Numbered from the stretch's first letter, positions 1 through 10,460 are shown. The stretch is DNA of 14,429 nucleotides from Poronia punctata (GCA_022579005.1 MU401948.1:1-14429); one strand, 5' to 3'. Translations and numbers: made by a program. Notes: generated by a model not told the origin, from the letters alone.

Positions 1-1520
1 GCTTTATAAGCTTATAAGTTTATAATTTATACTTTTATTATTAAATAAGCTAATAAGTATAAGTTTAATAAAGCTTTTTAAGCTACTTTAATAGCATAAG
101 CTAATATTTTACTTTTTTTTTTTAAAATAAAATCTTTATTAATAACTACTATACTTATTATAGCAACTTGCTAACTAATTAAAGCTTTTTTTTAATATTA
201 ATATTATATTTTTATATTAAATTTTTTTAACTATATAATTTAACTTTTTTAATAGCTTATTTACTTAGTTTAATATGCTTAATTAATTTTTTATATTAAA
301 ATTAAACTATGCTAGCTTATATACTTAATAAGCAAGCTTTTTATAAAGGTTTTATGCTAATAAATTAACTATACCTTTTAAAGCTATATAGTTTATTTAT
401 ATTATAAAGGTTTTATTTATTTCTTTAAAATATTACTATTAATGCTTATAGCTTTTTATAATTATTAAAAGCTTTTATTAGCTTATTACTTATTTAGTTT
501 TTATATTTATAAGCTTTTATAATTAGTAAATAATTAGTTTTTATATTTTTTTATAAAGCTATAATAATATTTTTAATATTGCTTTTATTAACATATTTAT
601 TTTTACTTTAATATTTAAATAGCTATTTTAATAATAAAAAGTAATTACTAATATAAAAGCTTTTTTTATATTTTTAAACGCTTAATTTACTTTTAAAATT
701 TATTTAAAAATATAGCTTAATAAAATATAACTTTTTAAAATAGCTATAATTAGCATAATAACGTTTATATATTTAGCTATAAACTTTTTATAAAAGTTTG
801 CAAACTTTAAAAATTCTTATATATTATATATTAAAGTTAGTACTTTTTATTTTTAAATAGTAGCAACTTTTTAAAAGTTTATTTTTATTTTTTTAGTTAT
901 AATATTAAACTTTAAAAATTTTATTTTAATTTTAAAAAACTTATACTTTAATAGTTTTATAAATAGTTAATATTTTACTAATTGCTTATAAACTAATTAA
1001 AAGTGCTTTTTATATTTTTTTTTATTTTTTAAAAAAACTATAATATTATTTAAGTAAACTATATAAATATAGTTTATTAGCTTAGCTAGCATTTTATATA
1101 TATAAGCTTAAAAAGTTATAAAAATATTAGTTAATTTAAAAAATATAATTATATATTTAAAATGCTTATATTTTATTTAAAAAGTAGTTTTTTACTTATT
1201 ACTATATTTAATTTAAATATAATAATAAGCATTATAAAAGTTTAGCTTTAAAAAAATCTTTACTAACTTTAGCTTATTTATTACTTTTAATATAAAAGGT
1301 AAAAAGTACTTATTTTTTATAATTACTTTATTTAAGCTTTTATAATTAATATAAAGCTTTATAATTTTTTTTTTAGTATAAATAAAATAAAAGCTTTTAT
1401 ATTTGCTTTTAAGTATTATATATAGCTTATTTAAAAGTTTTTTTTAAAATACTTTTTAAATACTTATTATTAAGCTTTTATAATAAAATAAATTAAACTA
1501 AATAGCACTTATACCTTTTT
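1..1520 (-). pseudogene. pol: pol remnant (reverse transcriptase and RNase H) of insertion 1
   Basis: Minus-strand remnant of the polymerase part of pol. The RT motif FGLTNAPATFQ is readable in degraded form at 1140-1108, and the catalytic YLDD motif at 1056-1045, where both Asp codons are AAT. The two are 28 codons apart, exactly as in insertion 2. The RNase H stretch LLAIIKSYKHW..YF lies at 471-427. The distance from YLDD to it is 585 bases, a whole number of codons, so this copy keeps the RT to RNase H frame better than insertion 2. Stops are TAA/TAG where Trp, Gln or Arg is expected. No ORF survives, so no active protein is possible. Limits are approximate. Confidence 0.82.
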
Positions 1521-3400
1521 TACTAAGTTTAGTATATATTATACTTTTTTTAATATTAGTAACTTTTTTATTAATAGCTTAAAATATATATATTAAAACG
1601 CTTTAAAATATTTAAATAAATTAATTTTATTTTTAATATTAAGTTTATTATTAATTTTAAAAAATAATAACTTTTTTTTAAAACTAATACTTATACTTAT
1701 TAAGTTAGTAACGTACACTGCTTAACTACTAACTACGTTTTTAGCAAACCTTTTAAAATTTATTTTTTAATATTTATTATAAAATTATTAAATAAAAGCT
1801 ATATTTAATAATATACTTAATTAACTTATTTTTAGCTATAATATTAAAAGCTTAAATGTTTTTTACTTTTTATATATTATATAAAATATTTATTTAAAAG
1901 TTTTTTTATTTTTTTAAGCGTTAACTATTTAAAAACTAACTATATAAGCTACTTAGTACTTTATTAGCTTTTTATTTAGTTTTATTAATAAAAGTAATAA
2001 AATATTTACTTTTTATAAATATTTTTTTAAAAAGTTTTTATATATAATATTAACTTATACTTTTATATTTATATTTATAACAACTTTTTTTAGCTTTTGC
2101 TTACTACTTAAAAAAACTATAACTATTACTTAAAATAGCTTTATAATACTAAACGCTTTATAAAACTTTATTAAAATAAATTAAATATATTAACTTATTT
2201 TAGCTTAGCTTTTAATTTTTTATTTTTAAAGTTTAACTAAGCTATTTAAATATTTTATACTTTACTTTTAAGCTATTTTAATAATTTTTACTTAACTTTG
2301 CTTAATTAATATTTTAATACTAATTATTTATTTTTTAAGTAATATTTAGCTATATAGCTTTTTTTACTATAATAATAATACTTTATAAAGCTATTATTAA
2401 TACATATTAATTTGCTTTAATTTTAATTTATTTATTATTTTAATAAATTATTAGTTTTTTTTAAACTACTTAAGCGCTTTTAAGTTATTTACTAACTTTT
2501 TTTACTTTAGTAAGCATTTAATATATTTTTGCTTTTATAGTAGTTTATATTTTTTATTTGCATAATACTAAATACTTTATTATTTTTTAGCTTTTTAATA
2601 TACTATTATTATATTATTAAGCAATATATACTATTTTACTAAAACCTTTTTTAGTTTTTTTTAAAGTTTATACTAATAGTTAAAAGCTAGTTAGCTATTA
2701 TTTTTTAATAATATAACGCTTTTAAGCTTTTATACTAATACTTACTAATAAAAAAAAATCTTTTAAGTTTTTATTTTTTTATTATTAAAGCTTATATAAC
2801 TACTTTTAAAAAGTTTACTTAAATAGCTTTAAGTTAACGTTTTTTTATTAAATAAATTTTTAAAAGTTATTAAAAGTAACTTTATTTTTTAAGTTATTAT
2901 AATTTAATATATTTTAATAAAAATGCTAATTTATTTAAATATTAAACTTAGCTTATATTAAAGCTTTTATAATTTATATTAAATCTTTATAGCTAAGCTT
3001 TTGCTAATTGCTTTTTTTATAGCTATAATTTAGTTTTTAATTTTTATAGTAATAATATTTTACTTTAGCTACTTATAATTATATATAAAAGCTTTAGCGT
3101 TATTTTTATATTATAGCTTTTTTTGCTTAGCAAGTAGCTAAAATAACTATAAGTTTTAATTTATTATATTAATAATTTAGTTTAAAAGATTATTTTCTTA
3201 GCTTTTTAAACTTTTATAAAAACTATTATAATAAAAGCTTTTATTAAATAAGCTACTATATAATAGTAGCTTAAAATAAAAAAAATAGCTTTTACTTTTT
3301 TAACTTTTTTAAAAGTTGCTAGCTATTAGCTAATTATTTATTTTAATAAGTAGCATATTTTATTTTAAATTTTTTAGTTTGCTATTAAGTTTTTTACTTT
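1521..3400 (-). pseudogene. gag / gag-protease region of insertion 1 (assigned by position)
   Basis: This is the minus-strand counterpart of about 5430-7270 in insertion 2, lying between the leader and RT where Ty3/gypsy elements carry gag and usually protease. The assignment is by position only. I looked for a CCHC zinc knuckle and a retropepsin D-S/T-G motif and found neither convincingly. Cys codons TGC/TGT would become TAC/TAT under RIP, so absence of a knuckle is weak evidence. About 1510-2640 also matches copy 0 at 3856-4971, giving three aligned versions of this block for consensus work. Stops are frequent in every frame. Confidence 0.5.
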
Positions 3401-3626
3401 TTTTATTATATTTATTATTACTTTTTTATTTTTAACTATTTATAAATTTAGCTTAACTATTAGCTAGTTTTTTAGTTTTTATTGCTTATTTTTAATATTA
3501 GGTTTATTAAGCTTGTTTATATTATTGCTAGTTATTTGCTTAGTAATTATAAACTATACTTAGTATCTAGTTTAAATCTCTTTACTAAACATTATATTAT
3601 AACTTAAAAATATAAAAACAAAAAAA
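3401..3626 (-). other. 5' leader of insertion 1, no TGG-type primer-binding site seen
   Basis: Sequence immediately inside the 5' LTR, read right to left. It matches 5207 to about 5430 of insertion 2. The first bases after the LTR are T-rich (minus-strand reading begins TTTTTTGTTTTTATA), not the TGG expected for a primer-binding site complementary to a tRNA 3' CCA end. Because insertion 2 shows the same T-rich start, this is a family property and not damage to one copy. Confidence 0.55.
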
Positions 3627-3855
3627 TATAAAAGTTTAAGTAATAAGGTAGTTATAAAGTAATATTGCTAGCAATTCTAAAAACTAAATATATTAAATAA
3701 CTTTTATCTAGTTAGCTATAACCAGACTAGCTAAAAGGATTAAAAAGGGTATAACTAGCAAAGCCTTAGCTATTAGTTAGCGTGTCTTTAGCTAATAGGT
3801 AGTTTGTACGCAAATAGCTTAGCAAGTAGGTTTTTTAGCTAGGTGCCCTATTACA
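3627..3855 (-). repeat. 5' LTR of insertion 1 (229 bp)
   Basis: Read on the minus strand it begins TGTAATAGGGCACC, keeping the TG start that the other LTR copies have lost, and ends TTATA, a RIP-changed TTACA. The family LTR is therefore TGTAA...TTACA, the usual TG...CA form with 5-bp inverted tips. It is clearly richer in G+C than the interior. Compared with the LTRs of insertion 2 it differs by transversions and small indels in the part nearest the TG end (about 3745-3850). There it instead resembles the LTR at 13822-14044, so it belongs to a second LTR subtype. It is a 5' LTR because the interior that follows leftwards is the gag side. Confidence 0.88.
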
Positions 3856-4971
3856 GGTTTTAGTAAAGTAGTAAATATTATTTAGTAATATAATAATAAT
3901 ATATTATAAAGCTAAAAAAAAAATAAAGCACTTAGCACTATACTAATAAAAAGTATAAATTACTATAAAAGTAAAAATATGCTAAATGCTTACTAAAGTA
4001 AAAAAAGTTAGTAAATAATTTAAAAACGCTTAAATAGTTTTTTAAAAAACTAATAACTTATTTAAATAATAAATAAATTAAAACTAAAGCAAATTAATAT
4101 ATATTAGTAATAGCTTTATAAAGGTTTATTATTATAGTAAAAAAAGCTATATAGCTAAATATTGCTTAAAAATAAGTAAGTAGCGTTAAATTATTAGTTA
4201 AGTAAAGTTAAACAAAAATTATTTCAATAATTTAAAATTAAAGTATAAAATGTTTAAATAGCTTAGTTAAAGTTTAAAAATAAAAAGTTAAAAGCTAAGC
4301 TAAAATAAAATAATATATTTAACTTACTTTAATAAAGTTTTATAAAGCATTTAGTACTATAAAGCTGTTTTAAATAGCAGCTATAGTTTTTTTAAGTAGT
4401 AAATAAAAGCTAAAATTTTCTTTTATAAATATAAATATAAAAGCTTAAGTTAATATTATATATAAAAACGTTTTAAAAAAGTATATATAAAAAGCAATTA
4501 TTTTATTACTTTTATTAATAAAATTAAATAAAAAGCTAATAAAGTACTAAGCAGCCTATATAATTAGTTTTTAAATAGTTAACGCTTAACAAATTAGAAA
4601 AAAACATTTAAGCAAGTATTTTATATAATATATAAAAAGTAAAAAGTATTAAAGCTTTTAATATTATAAGTAAAAATAAGTTAATTAATAATATTATTAA
4701 ATATAGCTTTTACTTAATAGTTTTATAGTAAATATTAAAAAATAAATTTTAAAAAATTTATTAAAAATATAGTTAGTAATTAAGCAGTATATATTATTAA
4801 CTTAATAAATATAAATATTAGTTTTTTAAAAAAGTTACTATTTTCTAAAATTAATAATAAGCTTAGTACAAAAAATAAAATTAATTTATTTAAATATTTT
4901 AAAGCGTTTTAATATATATACTTTAAGCTATTAGTAAAAAGGTTATTAGTGTTAAAAAAGTATAATATATA
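3856..4971 (+). mobile_element. Copy 0, left fragment (gag side), the oldest layer of the nest
   Basis: A plus-strand fragment matching about 6158-7270 of insertion 2 and, inverted, about 1510-2640 of insertion 1. It starts abruptly at the LTR tip of insertion 1 and stops abruptly at the LTR of insertion 2. Its continuation is at 12262, after the whole of insertion 2: joining the two sides across the target duplication reproduces the uninterrupted sequence around 7255-7285. It is therefore half of an older element split by later insertions. The content is the gag or gag-protease part, with no recognisable motif and no ORF. Its start at the equivalent of 6158 marks where insertion 1 entered. 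Confidence 0.85.
4967..4971. other. Target-site duplication of insertion 2, left copy (ATATA)
   Basis: The five bases before the 5' LTR are ATATA and the five after the 3' LTR (12262-12266) are ACATA. One C-to-T change in CA context, the classic RIP change, makes them identical. The uninterrupted site at 7266-7270 also reads ATATA with matching flanks on both sides. A 5-bp duplication is usual for Ty3/gypsy integrases. Confidence 0.85.
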
Positions 4972-5206
4972 TATAACAGGGCACCTACTTACAAGACTTA
5001 CTAGCTGCACTACAGGTGCATAGATTATATAAAGGCTAAACCTACGCCGACTATTAGCTATAGTTTAGCTAGTTATACCTTTTTTTATTTTTTTAGCTAA
5101 TTTAGTTACTTACTTAGTTAACTAGATAAAAATTACTTAATATACCTAGTTTTTAAAATTGCTAGCAACATTACCTTATAACTACCTTATTGCTTAAACT
5201 TTTATA
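4972..5206 (+). repeat. 5' LTR of insertion 2 (235 bp)
   Basis: Begins TATAACAGGGCACC and ends TTATA, RIP-altered versions of the TGTAA and TTACA tips deduced from the LTR at 3627-3855. It pairs with 12027-12261 as a direct repeat. G+C is about 28% by hand count, roughly twice that of the interior, with the TG half richest (for instance the run around 5040-5052). It would have carried promoter, transcription start and polyadenylation signals, but none can be placed by sight in this AT-rich DNA. Confidence 0.92.
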
Positions 5207-5430
5207 CTTTTTTATTTTTTTATTTTTAAGTTATTATATAATGTTTAATAAAAAGATTTAAATTAAAAACTAAGCATAGTTTATAACTGCTAAGTAAATA
5301 ACTAGCAATAATATAAACAAGCTTAATAGACTTAATACTAAAAATAAGCAATAAAAATTAAAAAAACTAGCTAGTAGTTAAGCTAAATTAATAAATAGCT
5401 AAAAATAAAAAAGTAATAATAAACGTAATA
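5207..5430 (+). other. 5' leader of insertion 2, primer-binding site not recognised
   Basis: The bases directly after the LTR are CTTTTTTATTTTTTTATT, with no TGG at or within a few bases of the LTR end and nothing that RIP alone would have made from TGG. The region matches insertion 1 (3401-3626, inverted). It may be untranslated leader. Priming could use an internal tRNA segment or a self-priming mechanism as in Tf1; the sequence does not decide. Confidence 0.5.
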
Positions 5431-7290
5431 AAAAAAGCAAAAAACTAAAAAGTAAACTAAAAAACTTAAAATAAATAATTAGTTAATAGCTAGTAACTTT
5501 TAAAAAGGTTAAAAAAGTAAAAGCTATTTTTTTTACTTTAAGCTACTATTATATAGTAGTTTATTTAATAAAAGCTTTTATTATAATAGTTTTTATAAAA
5601 GTTTAAAAGGCTAAGAAAATAATTTTTTAAACTAAATTATTAATATAATAAATTAGAACTTATAATTGCTTTAGCTACTTGCTAAGTAAAGAGAGTTATA
5701 ATGTAAAAATAACATTAAAGCTTTTATATATAACTATAAGCAGCTAAAGCAAAATACTACTGCTGCAAAAATTAAAAACTAAATTATAGTTATAAAAAAA
5801 GTAACTAGTAAAAGCCTAGCTATAAAGATTTAATATAAATTATATAAGCTTTAATATAAGCTAAGTTTAATATTTAAATAAATTAGCATTTTTATTAAAA
5901 TATGTTAAATTATAATAATTTAAAAAATAAAGCTACTTTTAATAACTTTTAAAAGTTTATTTAGTAAAAAAATATTAATTTAAAGCTATTTAAGCAAACT
6001 TTTAAAAAGTAGTTATATAAGCTTTAGTAAAAAAAAAAACTTTTAAAAAAAATTAATTAGCAAGTATTAGTATAAAAGCTTAAAAGTGCTATATTGCAAA
6101 AAAATAATAATTAATTAGCTTTTAACTATTAATATAAGCTTTAAAAAAAGTTAAATTTTTTTTAGTAAAGCAATATATATTATTTAATAATATAATAATA
6201 ATATATTATAAAGCTAAGAGGCAATAAAGTACTTAGTACTATGCTAGTAAAAAGTATAAATTGCTATAAAAGCAAAAATATGCTAAATGCTTGCTAAAGT
6301 AAAAAAAATTAGTAAATAACTTAAAAGTGCTTAAATAGTTTAAAAAAAATTAATAACTTATTTAAGTAATAAATAAATTAAAACTAAAGCAAATTAGTAT
6401 ATACTAATAATAGCTTTATAAAATATTATTTTTATAATAAAAAAAGCTATATAACTAAGTATTGCTTAAAAAATAAATAGTTAGTATTAAATTATTAATT
6501 AAATAAAGTTAAGTAAAAACTATTAAAATAGCTTAAAATTAAAGTATAAAATATTTAAATAGCTTAGTTAAACTTTAAATATAAAAAATTAAAAGCTAAG
6601 CTAAAGTAAGTTAATATATTTAATTTACTTTAGCAAAGTTTTATAAAGTATTTAGTACTATAAAGCTATTTTAAGCAATAGCTATAATTTTTTTAAATAG
6701 TAAATAAAAGTTAAAAAAAGTTATTATAAATATAAATATAAAAGCTTAAGTTAATATTGTATATAAAAACTTTTTAAAAAAATCTTATAAAAAGTAAATA
6801 TTTTATTACTTTTATTAATAAAACTAAATAAAAAGCTAATAAAGTGCTAAGTAGCCTATATAGCTAGCTTTTAAATAGTTAATGCTTAAAAAATTAAGCA
6901 AACTTTTAAATAAATATTTTATATAATATATTAAAAATAAAAAGTATTAAAGCTTTTAATATTATAATTAAAAATAAATTAGTTAAATATATTATTAAAT
7001 ATAGCCTTTACTTAATAGTTTTATAGCAAATATTAAAAAATAAATTTTAAAAAGTTTGCTAAAAACGTAGTTAGTACTTAAGTAGCATATGTTGCTAACT
7101 TAATAAGTATAAGTATTAATTTTTTAAAAAAGTTGCTATTTTTTAAAATTAATAATAAGCTTAATACTAAATATAAAATTAATTTGCTTAAGTGCTTTAA
7201 AGCGTTTTAGTATATATACTTTAAGCTATTAGCAAAAAAGTTATTATTGCTAAAAAAAGTATAATATATAATAAATTTACTAAAAAAGGC
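5431..7290 (+). pseudogene. gag / gag-protease region of insertion 2 (assigned by position)
   Basis: An A-rich plus-strand stretch of about 1.85 kb between leader and RT, the place and roughly the size expected for gag plus protease. Three versions of its second half exist in the window (this one, copy 0 at 3856-4971, and insertion 1 inverted), and they differ mostly by transitions. I examined two candidates, a possible zinc knuckle near 6250-6295 and a possible DSG protease motif near 6660-6690. Comparing the copies did not support either. The uninterrupted version of the insertion 2 target lies at its end (7266-7270). Function is inferred from position only. Confidence 0.5.
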
Positions 7291-7299
7291 ATAAGTACT

Positions 7300-7970
7300 A
7301 TTTAATTTAATTTACTTTATTATAAAAGCTTAATAGTAAGTACTTAAAAAGTACTTTAAAAAAAACTTTTAAATAAGCTATATTTATATAGTATTTAAAA
7401 GTAAATATAAATGCTTTTATTTTATTTATATTAAAAAAAACCTATAAAGCTTTATATTAATTATAAAAGCTTATATAAAGTAGTTATAAAAAATAAGTAT
7501 TTTTTACTTTTTATATTAAAAGTAATAAATAAGCTAAAGTTAATAAAAATCTTTTTAAAACTAAACTTTTATAATGCTTACTATTATATTTAAATTAAAT
7601 ATAGCAATAAGTAAAAAACTGCTTTTTAAATAAAATATAAGTATTTTAAATATATAGTTATACTTTTTAAATTAACTAATACTTTTATAACTTTTTAGGC
7701 TTATATATATAAAGCATTAGTTAAGCTAATAAATTATATTTATATAGTTTATTTAAATAATATTATAGTTTTTTAAAAAAAAAAAAGTATTTTTAATTAG
7801 TTTATAAGTAATTAGTAAAGTATTAACTATTTATAAAGCTATTAAAGTATAAGTTTTTTAAAACTAAAATAAAGTTTTTATAGTTTATTATTATAACTAA
7901 AAAAATAAAAATAAATTTTTAAAAAATTATTATTATTTATAAATAAAAAGTACTAACTTTAGTATATAAT
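7300..7970 (+). pseudogene. pol: Reverse transcriptase domain remnant, insertion 2
   Basis: The RT that copied element RNA into DNA. Allowing RIP changes, codon by codon, the stretch before the catalytic site reads like fungal Ty3/gypsy RT, including an INYKGLNKV-like block near 7455-7480. FGLTNAPATFQ lies at 7666-7698, where Pro is now TTT and Gln is TAG. YLDDIIVF starts at 7750, with YLDD at 7750-7761 and both Asp codons AAT. The two motifs are in one frame, 28 codons apart. Copy 0 (12655-12687, 12749-12760) and insertion 1 show the same motifs. The D-to-N codons and stops make it inactive. The frame shifts somewhere between 7761 and 8187, through a small indel. Confidence 0.9.
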
Positions 7971-8089
7971 ATATAAATATTTTTAAAGTTTATAAACTTT
8001 TATAAAAAGTTTATAGCTAAGTATATAAATATTATAGTGCTAATTATAGTAATTTTAAAAAGTTATACCTTGCTAGGCTACGTTTTTAA

Positions 8090-8580
8090 ATAAACTTTAA
8101 AAGTAAATTAAATATTTAAAAATATAAAAAAAGCGTTTATATTAATAACTACTTTTTACTACTAAAATAGCTATTTAACTACTAAAGTAAAAATAAATAC
8201 GTTAATAAAAACAATATTAAAAATATTATAATAACTTTATAAAAAAACATAAAAACTAATTATTTATTAATTATAAAAGCTTATAAATATAAAAATTAAA
8301 TAAGTAATAAGCTAGTAAAAGCTTTTAGCAATTATAAAAAGTTATAAGCACTAGTAATAATATTTTAAAAAAATAAATAAAACTTTTATAATATAAATAA
8401 ATTATATAGCTTTAAAAGGTATAGTTAATTTATTAGCGCAAGACTTTTAAAAAAAGCTTGCTTACTAAGTATATAAATTAGCATAGTTTAATTTTAATAT
8501 AAAATATTAATTAAGCATATTAAATTTAGTAAATAAACTATTAAAAAACTAGATTATATAGCTAAAAAAATCTAGTATAA
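8090..8580 (+). pseudogene. pol: RNase H domain and connection to integrase, insertion 2
   Basis: RNase H removes the RNA strand during reverse transcription. The start of the domain reads as VETDAS at 8187-8204 (GAA now AAA, ACA now ATA, GAT now AAT, TCA now TTA). It is followed by a typical SQL..K.W.P.AYYS block. The ELLAIIKSYKHW..YF segment lies at about 8319-8366, with Trp as TAG. A stretch near 8470-8570 then reads like the usual F-D-F-N-I-K-Y-R-P-G connection ending in an R-R-P-D-Y-like block at about 8545-8560. The same segments occur in copy 0 (13328-13372) and insertion 1 (471-427, minus). This is typical of Ty3/gypsy RNase H. No ORF remains. Confidence 0.87.
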
Positions 8581-9199
8581 AAATATAATACTAACGTTAA
8601 AAAAAAGCTTTAACTAGTTAGCAAGCTATTATAAAAAGTATAATAATTATTAGCAAAAACTTTATTTTTTTAAAAAAAGTAAAATATTAGCTTATGCTAC
8701 TAAAGCAGCTTAAAAAGCTTTATTAAACTTATACTTATTAGCTTATTTAATAATAAAAGTATAAATATAAACTTATAAGCTTATAAAGCGCTAGACTTTT
8801 ACTATATAATTATAAACAATTTTTAAAAGTAAAAAGGTAAAAAGTACTAATATATATACTTAACTTATATATTATATATTATATAAATAATAATAGTAAC
8901 TTATTTAATAAAAGCTACTATTAAAAATATAAAAACTACTTTTTTTAAAAAAAAAAAGCTAAAGCTATTATTTATAACTAATATGTTTTATATATTAAAG
9001 CTAAAAAATTAGCTTAAAGCAAAATAGCTTTTTAACTAATAGCTTTAATATAATTTTATAAAATAGTTTATAAATTATAAGCTAAAAACTTTACTTTTAT
9101 AAAGTTAATAAAAATTATATACTATAAAGCTAAAATATATAAAAAATATTATAATAATAATAAAAGTATATTATATTTTAAAAAGTAGCTAATATTTTT

Positions 9200-10250
9200 A
9201 GCTTAAAAAGCTTTAATAAAGTAATTAATATATTAGCACTATAATAACTTAAAAGCTAAATATATAAAATAAAATAAAATAGCTAAGTTATTATAATATA
9301 AGTTTTATTAAAAAAGCTTAAAGTAAAATGTTTAAAAATATGTTGCTAGCTATATATAATATAAAAAAGCTTAAAAGCTAAAATATAAACTTTATAAAAA
9401 GCTTTAGTTATTATTTTTACTAAAATTGCTTTTTTAAAAAATTAGCTTAAATTTTATTATAAAACTACTTTTATATATAAAAGCAAAAAATAACGTTTAT
9501 AATATAATTTTAATTATTATAAACTAGTTTATAAAAATAATATTATTTATTTTTATATAAAAAACGCTTAACGCTACTAAGCTTATAGCAATTATATACT
9601 ATAAAATAAATTATTAATATAAGTTTTTTAAAAAAAATTATAAATAATAAAAATAAATTTATTATAAATAAATTTTAAAAAAAGTTTAATAAAATATAAA
9701 AAATATATTAGTAGCTATTTACTATATAGTACTTTTAAACTAATAGTTAAATAAAATAAATATACTAAATTTTAAAAAAAATATTTTTATATTTTTTATA
9801 AAAGTAAGCTAAATAGCTAAGTTAAAGTTTTAGCAAAAGCTAAGTTTATATATAATAATAGCTAATATATTACTATAAGCTATTTGCTATTTAAACTACT
9901 ATATAAATATTACTTAAAAAGTATTAAATATATATTAAAACAACTTTAATTTAATATTTAAAAAATCAAAAAACTATAGCAAATAAAAGCTATACGCTAT
10001 ATAGTTTATAAGCATTAAAAATAAGCAATAAAGTTAATATAAAAATATTATAATAAGCGTTATATACTAAAAAGGTTTTAAGTAAATAATATAATAAAGC
10101 TATTAATAGTATATTTTAAGTTAAAATATAAAAAAAAGCTAGCTTTTATATATATTTAAGTTAAAGTTTTTAAAAAAGTAAAAATTTAAATATATTAAAT
10201 TTAATTATTTAAAATTTACTTTTAAGTTTATAATATATTTTTTATATTTT
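9200..10250 (+). pseudogene. pol: Integrase remnant with HHCC finger and DD35E triad, insertion 2
   Basis: The integrase that inserts element cDNA. The zinc finger His pair lies near 9237-9263 and the Cys pair in a YVASC..C block at 9339-9371, where both Cys codons are now TAT. The catalytic core follows: first Asp at 9450-9452 in SLDFI, second Asp at 9646-9648 in an I-I-S-D-R-D-like block, Glu at 9754-9756 in an H-P-Q-T-D-G-Q-T-E-R-like block. From second Asp to Glu is 36 codons, i.e. D-x35-E. One base too many in the A run at about 9630-9637 shifts the frame between the first and second Asp. An AYNNS-like block lies at 9842-9862. Only insertion 2 shows integrase in this window. Stops and lost Asp codons make it inactive. 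Confidence 0.9.
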
Positions 10251-10329
10251 TACTTAAGCTATAAATAAACTAACTAAAAGCTGTTAATAAAATAGCACTA
10301 CCTAAGTTAAAAAATAAGCAAAAAAAATA

Positions 10330-10460
10330 AATAATAAAAAATATTATTTAATATTAAAAAAACTAAAGTAAATAAAAATACTTAGTAAAATAAAAAAACT
10401 AGCTAGTAAAATATAATATTTAAAAGCTAGCTAAATATTTAGCAAATATAAGCTATTTAC
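10330..10460 (+). pseudogene. Chromodomain remnant at the end of pol, insertion 2
   Basis: Downstream of integrase, 10379-10393 reads Y-L-V-K-W (TGG now TAA), followed by K-G (GGA now AAA) and an A-S-(E)..W-like stretch. This is the core of chromodomains at the C terminus of chromovirus integrases. Upstream residues fit the usual acidic EVE-IL lead-in only loosely. In known fungal chromoviruses such as MAGGY the domain binds histone H3 methylated at lysine 9 and steers integration to heterochromatin. That fits the self-nesting seen here. The call rests on one short strong motif in the right place. Confidence 0.75.

Larger units (their letters stand above)
1..3855 (-). mobile_element. Insertion 1: 5' part of a Ty3/gypsy chromovirus, minus strand, RIP-mutated, cut by window edge
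   Basis: Read on the minus strand, this stretch matches 4972 to about 8787 of the complete element (insertion 2) in the same order: LTR, leader, gag region, RT, RNase H. Position 1 corresponds to about 8787, just after RNase H, so integrase, chromodomain and the 3' LTR lie beyond the left edge. Its right end is an intact LTR terminus (TTACA at 3851-3855), and the flank from 3856 continues an older copy of the same family. The flank GGTTT (3856-3860) should be the 5-bp target duplication; its partner is outside the window. Seen: the base-level match and motif order. Inferred: a separate insertion event into copy 0. Composition is T-rich on the plus strand, as expected for a minus-strand element of this family. 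Confidence 0.87.

Noticed and set aside
4363..4395. A retropepsin DSG motif
   Set aside because: AAT AGC AGC in copy 0 looked like D-S-G, but the equivalents near 6660-6690 and in insertion 1 read AGC/AGT AAT AGC/AGT. The shared ancestor would be AGC AGC AGC, not Asp-Ser-Gly.
3627..5206. An element formed by inverted repeats 3627-3855 and 4972-5206 with 3856-4971 as its body
   Set aside because: The TG tips face inward towards 3856-4971, which is the reverse of an element. The middle piece is a fragment of copy 0 continuing at 12262.
6240..6295. A gag CCHC zinc knuckle
   Set aside because: A tgc-tat-aaa ... tgc pattern is visible, but the spacing does not fit C-x2-C-x4-H-x4-C and the other two copies do not rescue it.
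1..8787. A fission-yeast-like centromere with a core and inverted repeats
   Set aside because: The arms and core are all explained base by base as copies of one retrotransposon. RIP-mutated retroelement nests can be centromeric in filamentous fungi, but nothing here shows that.
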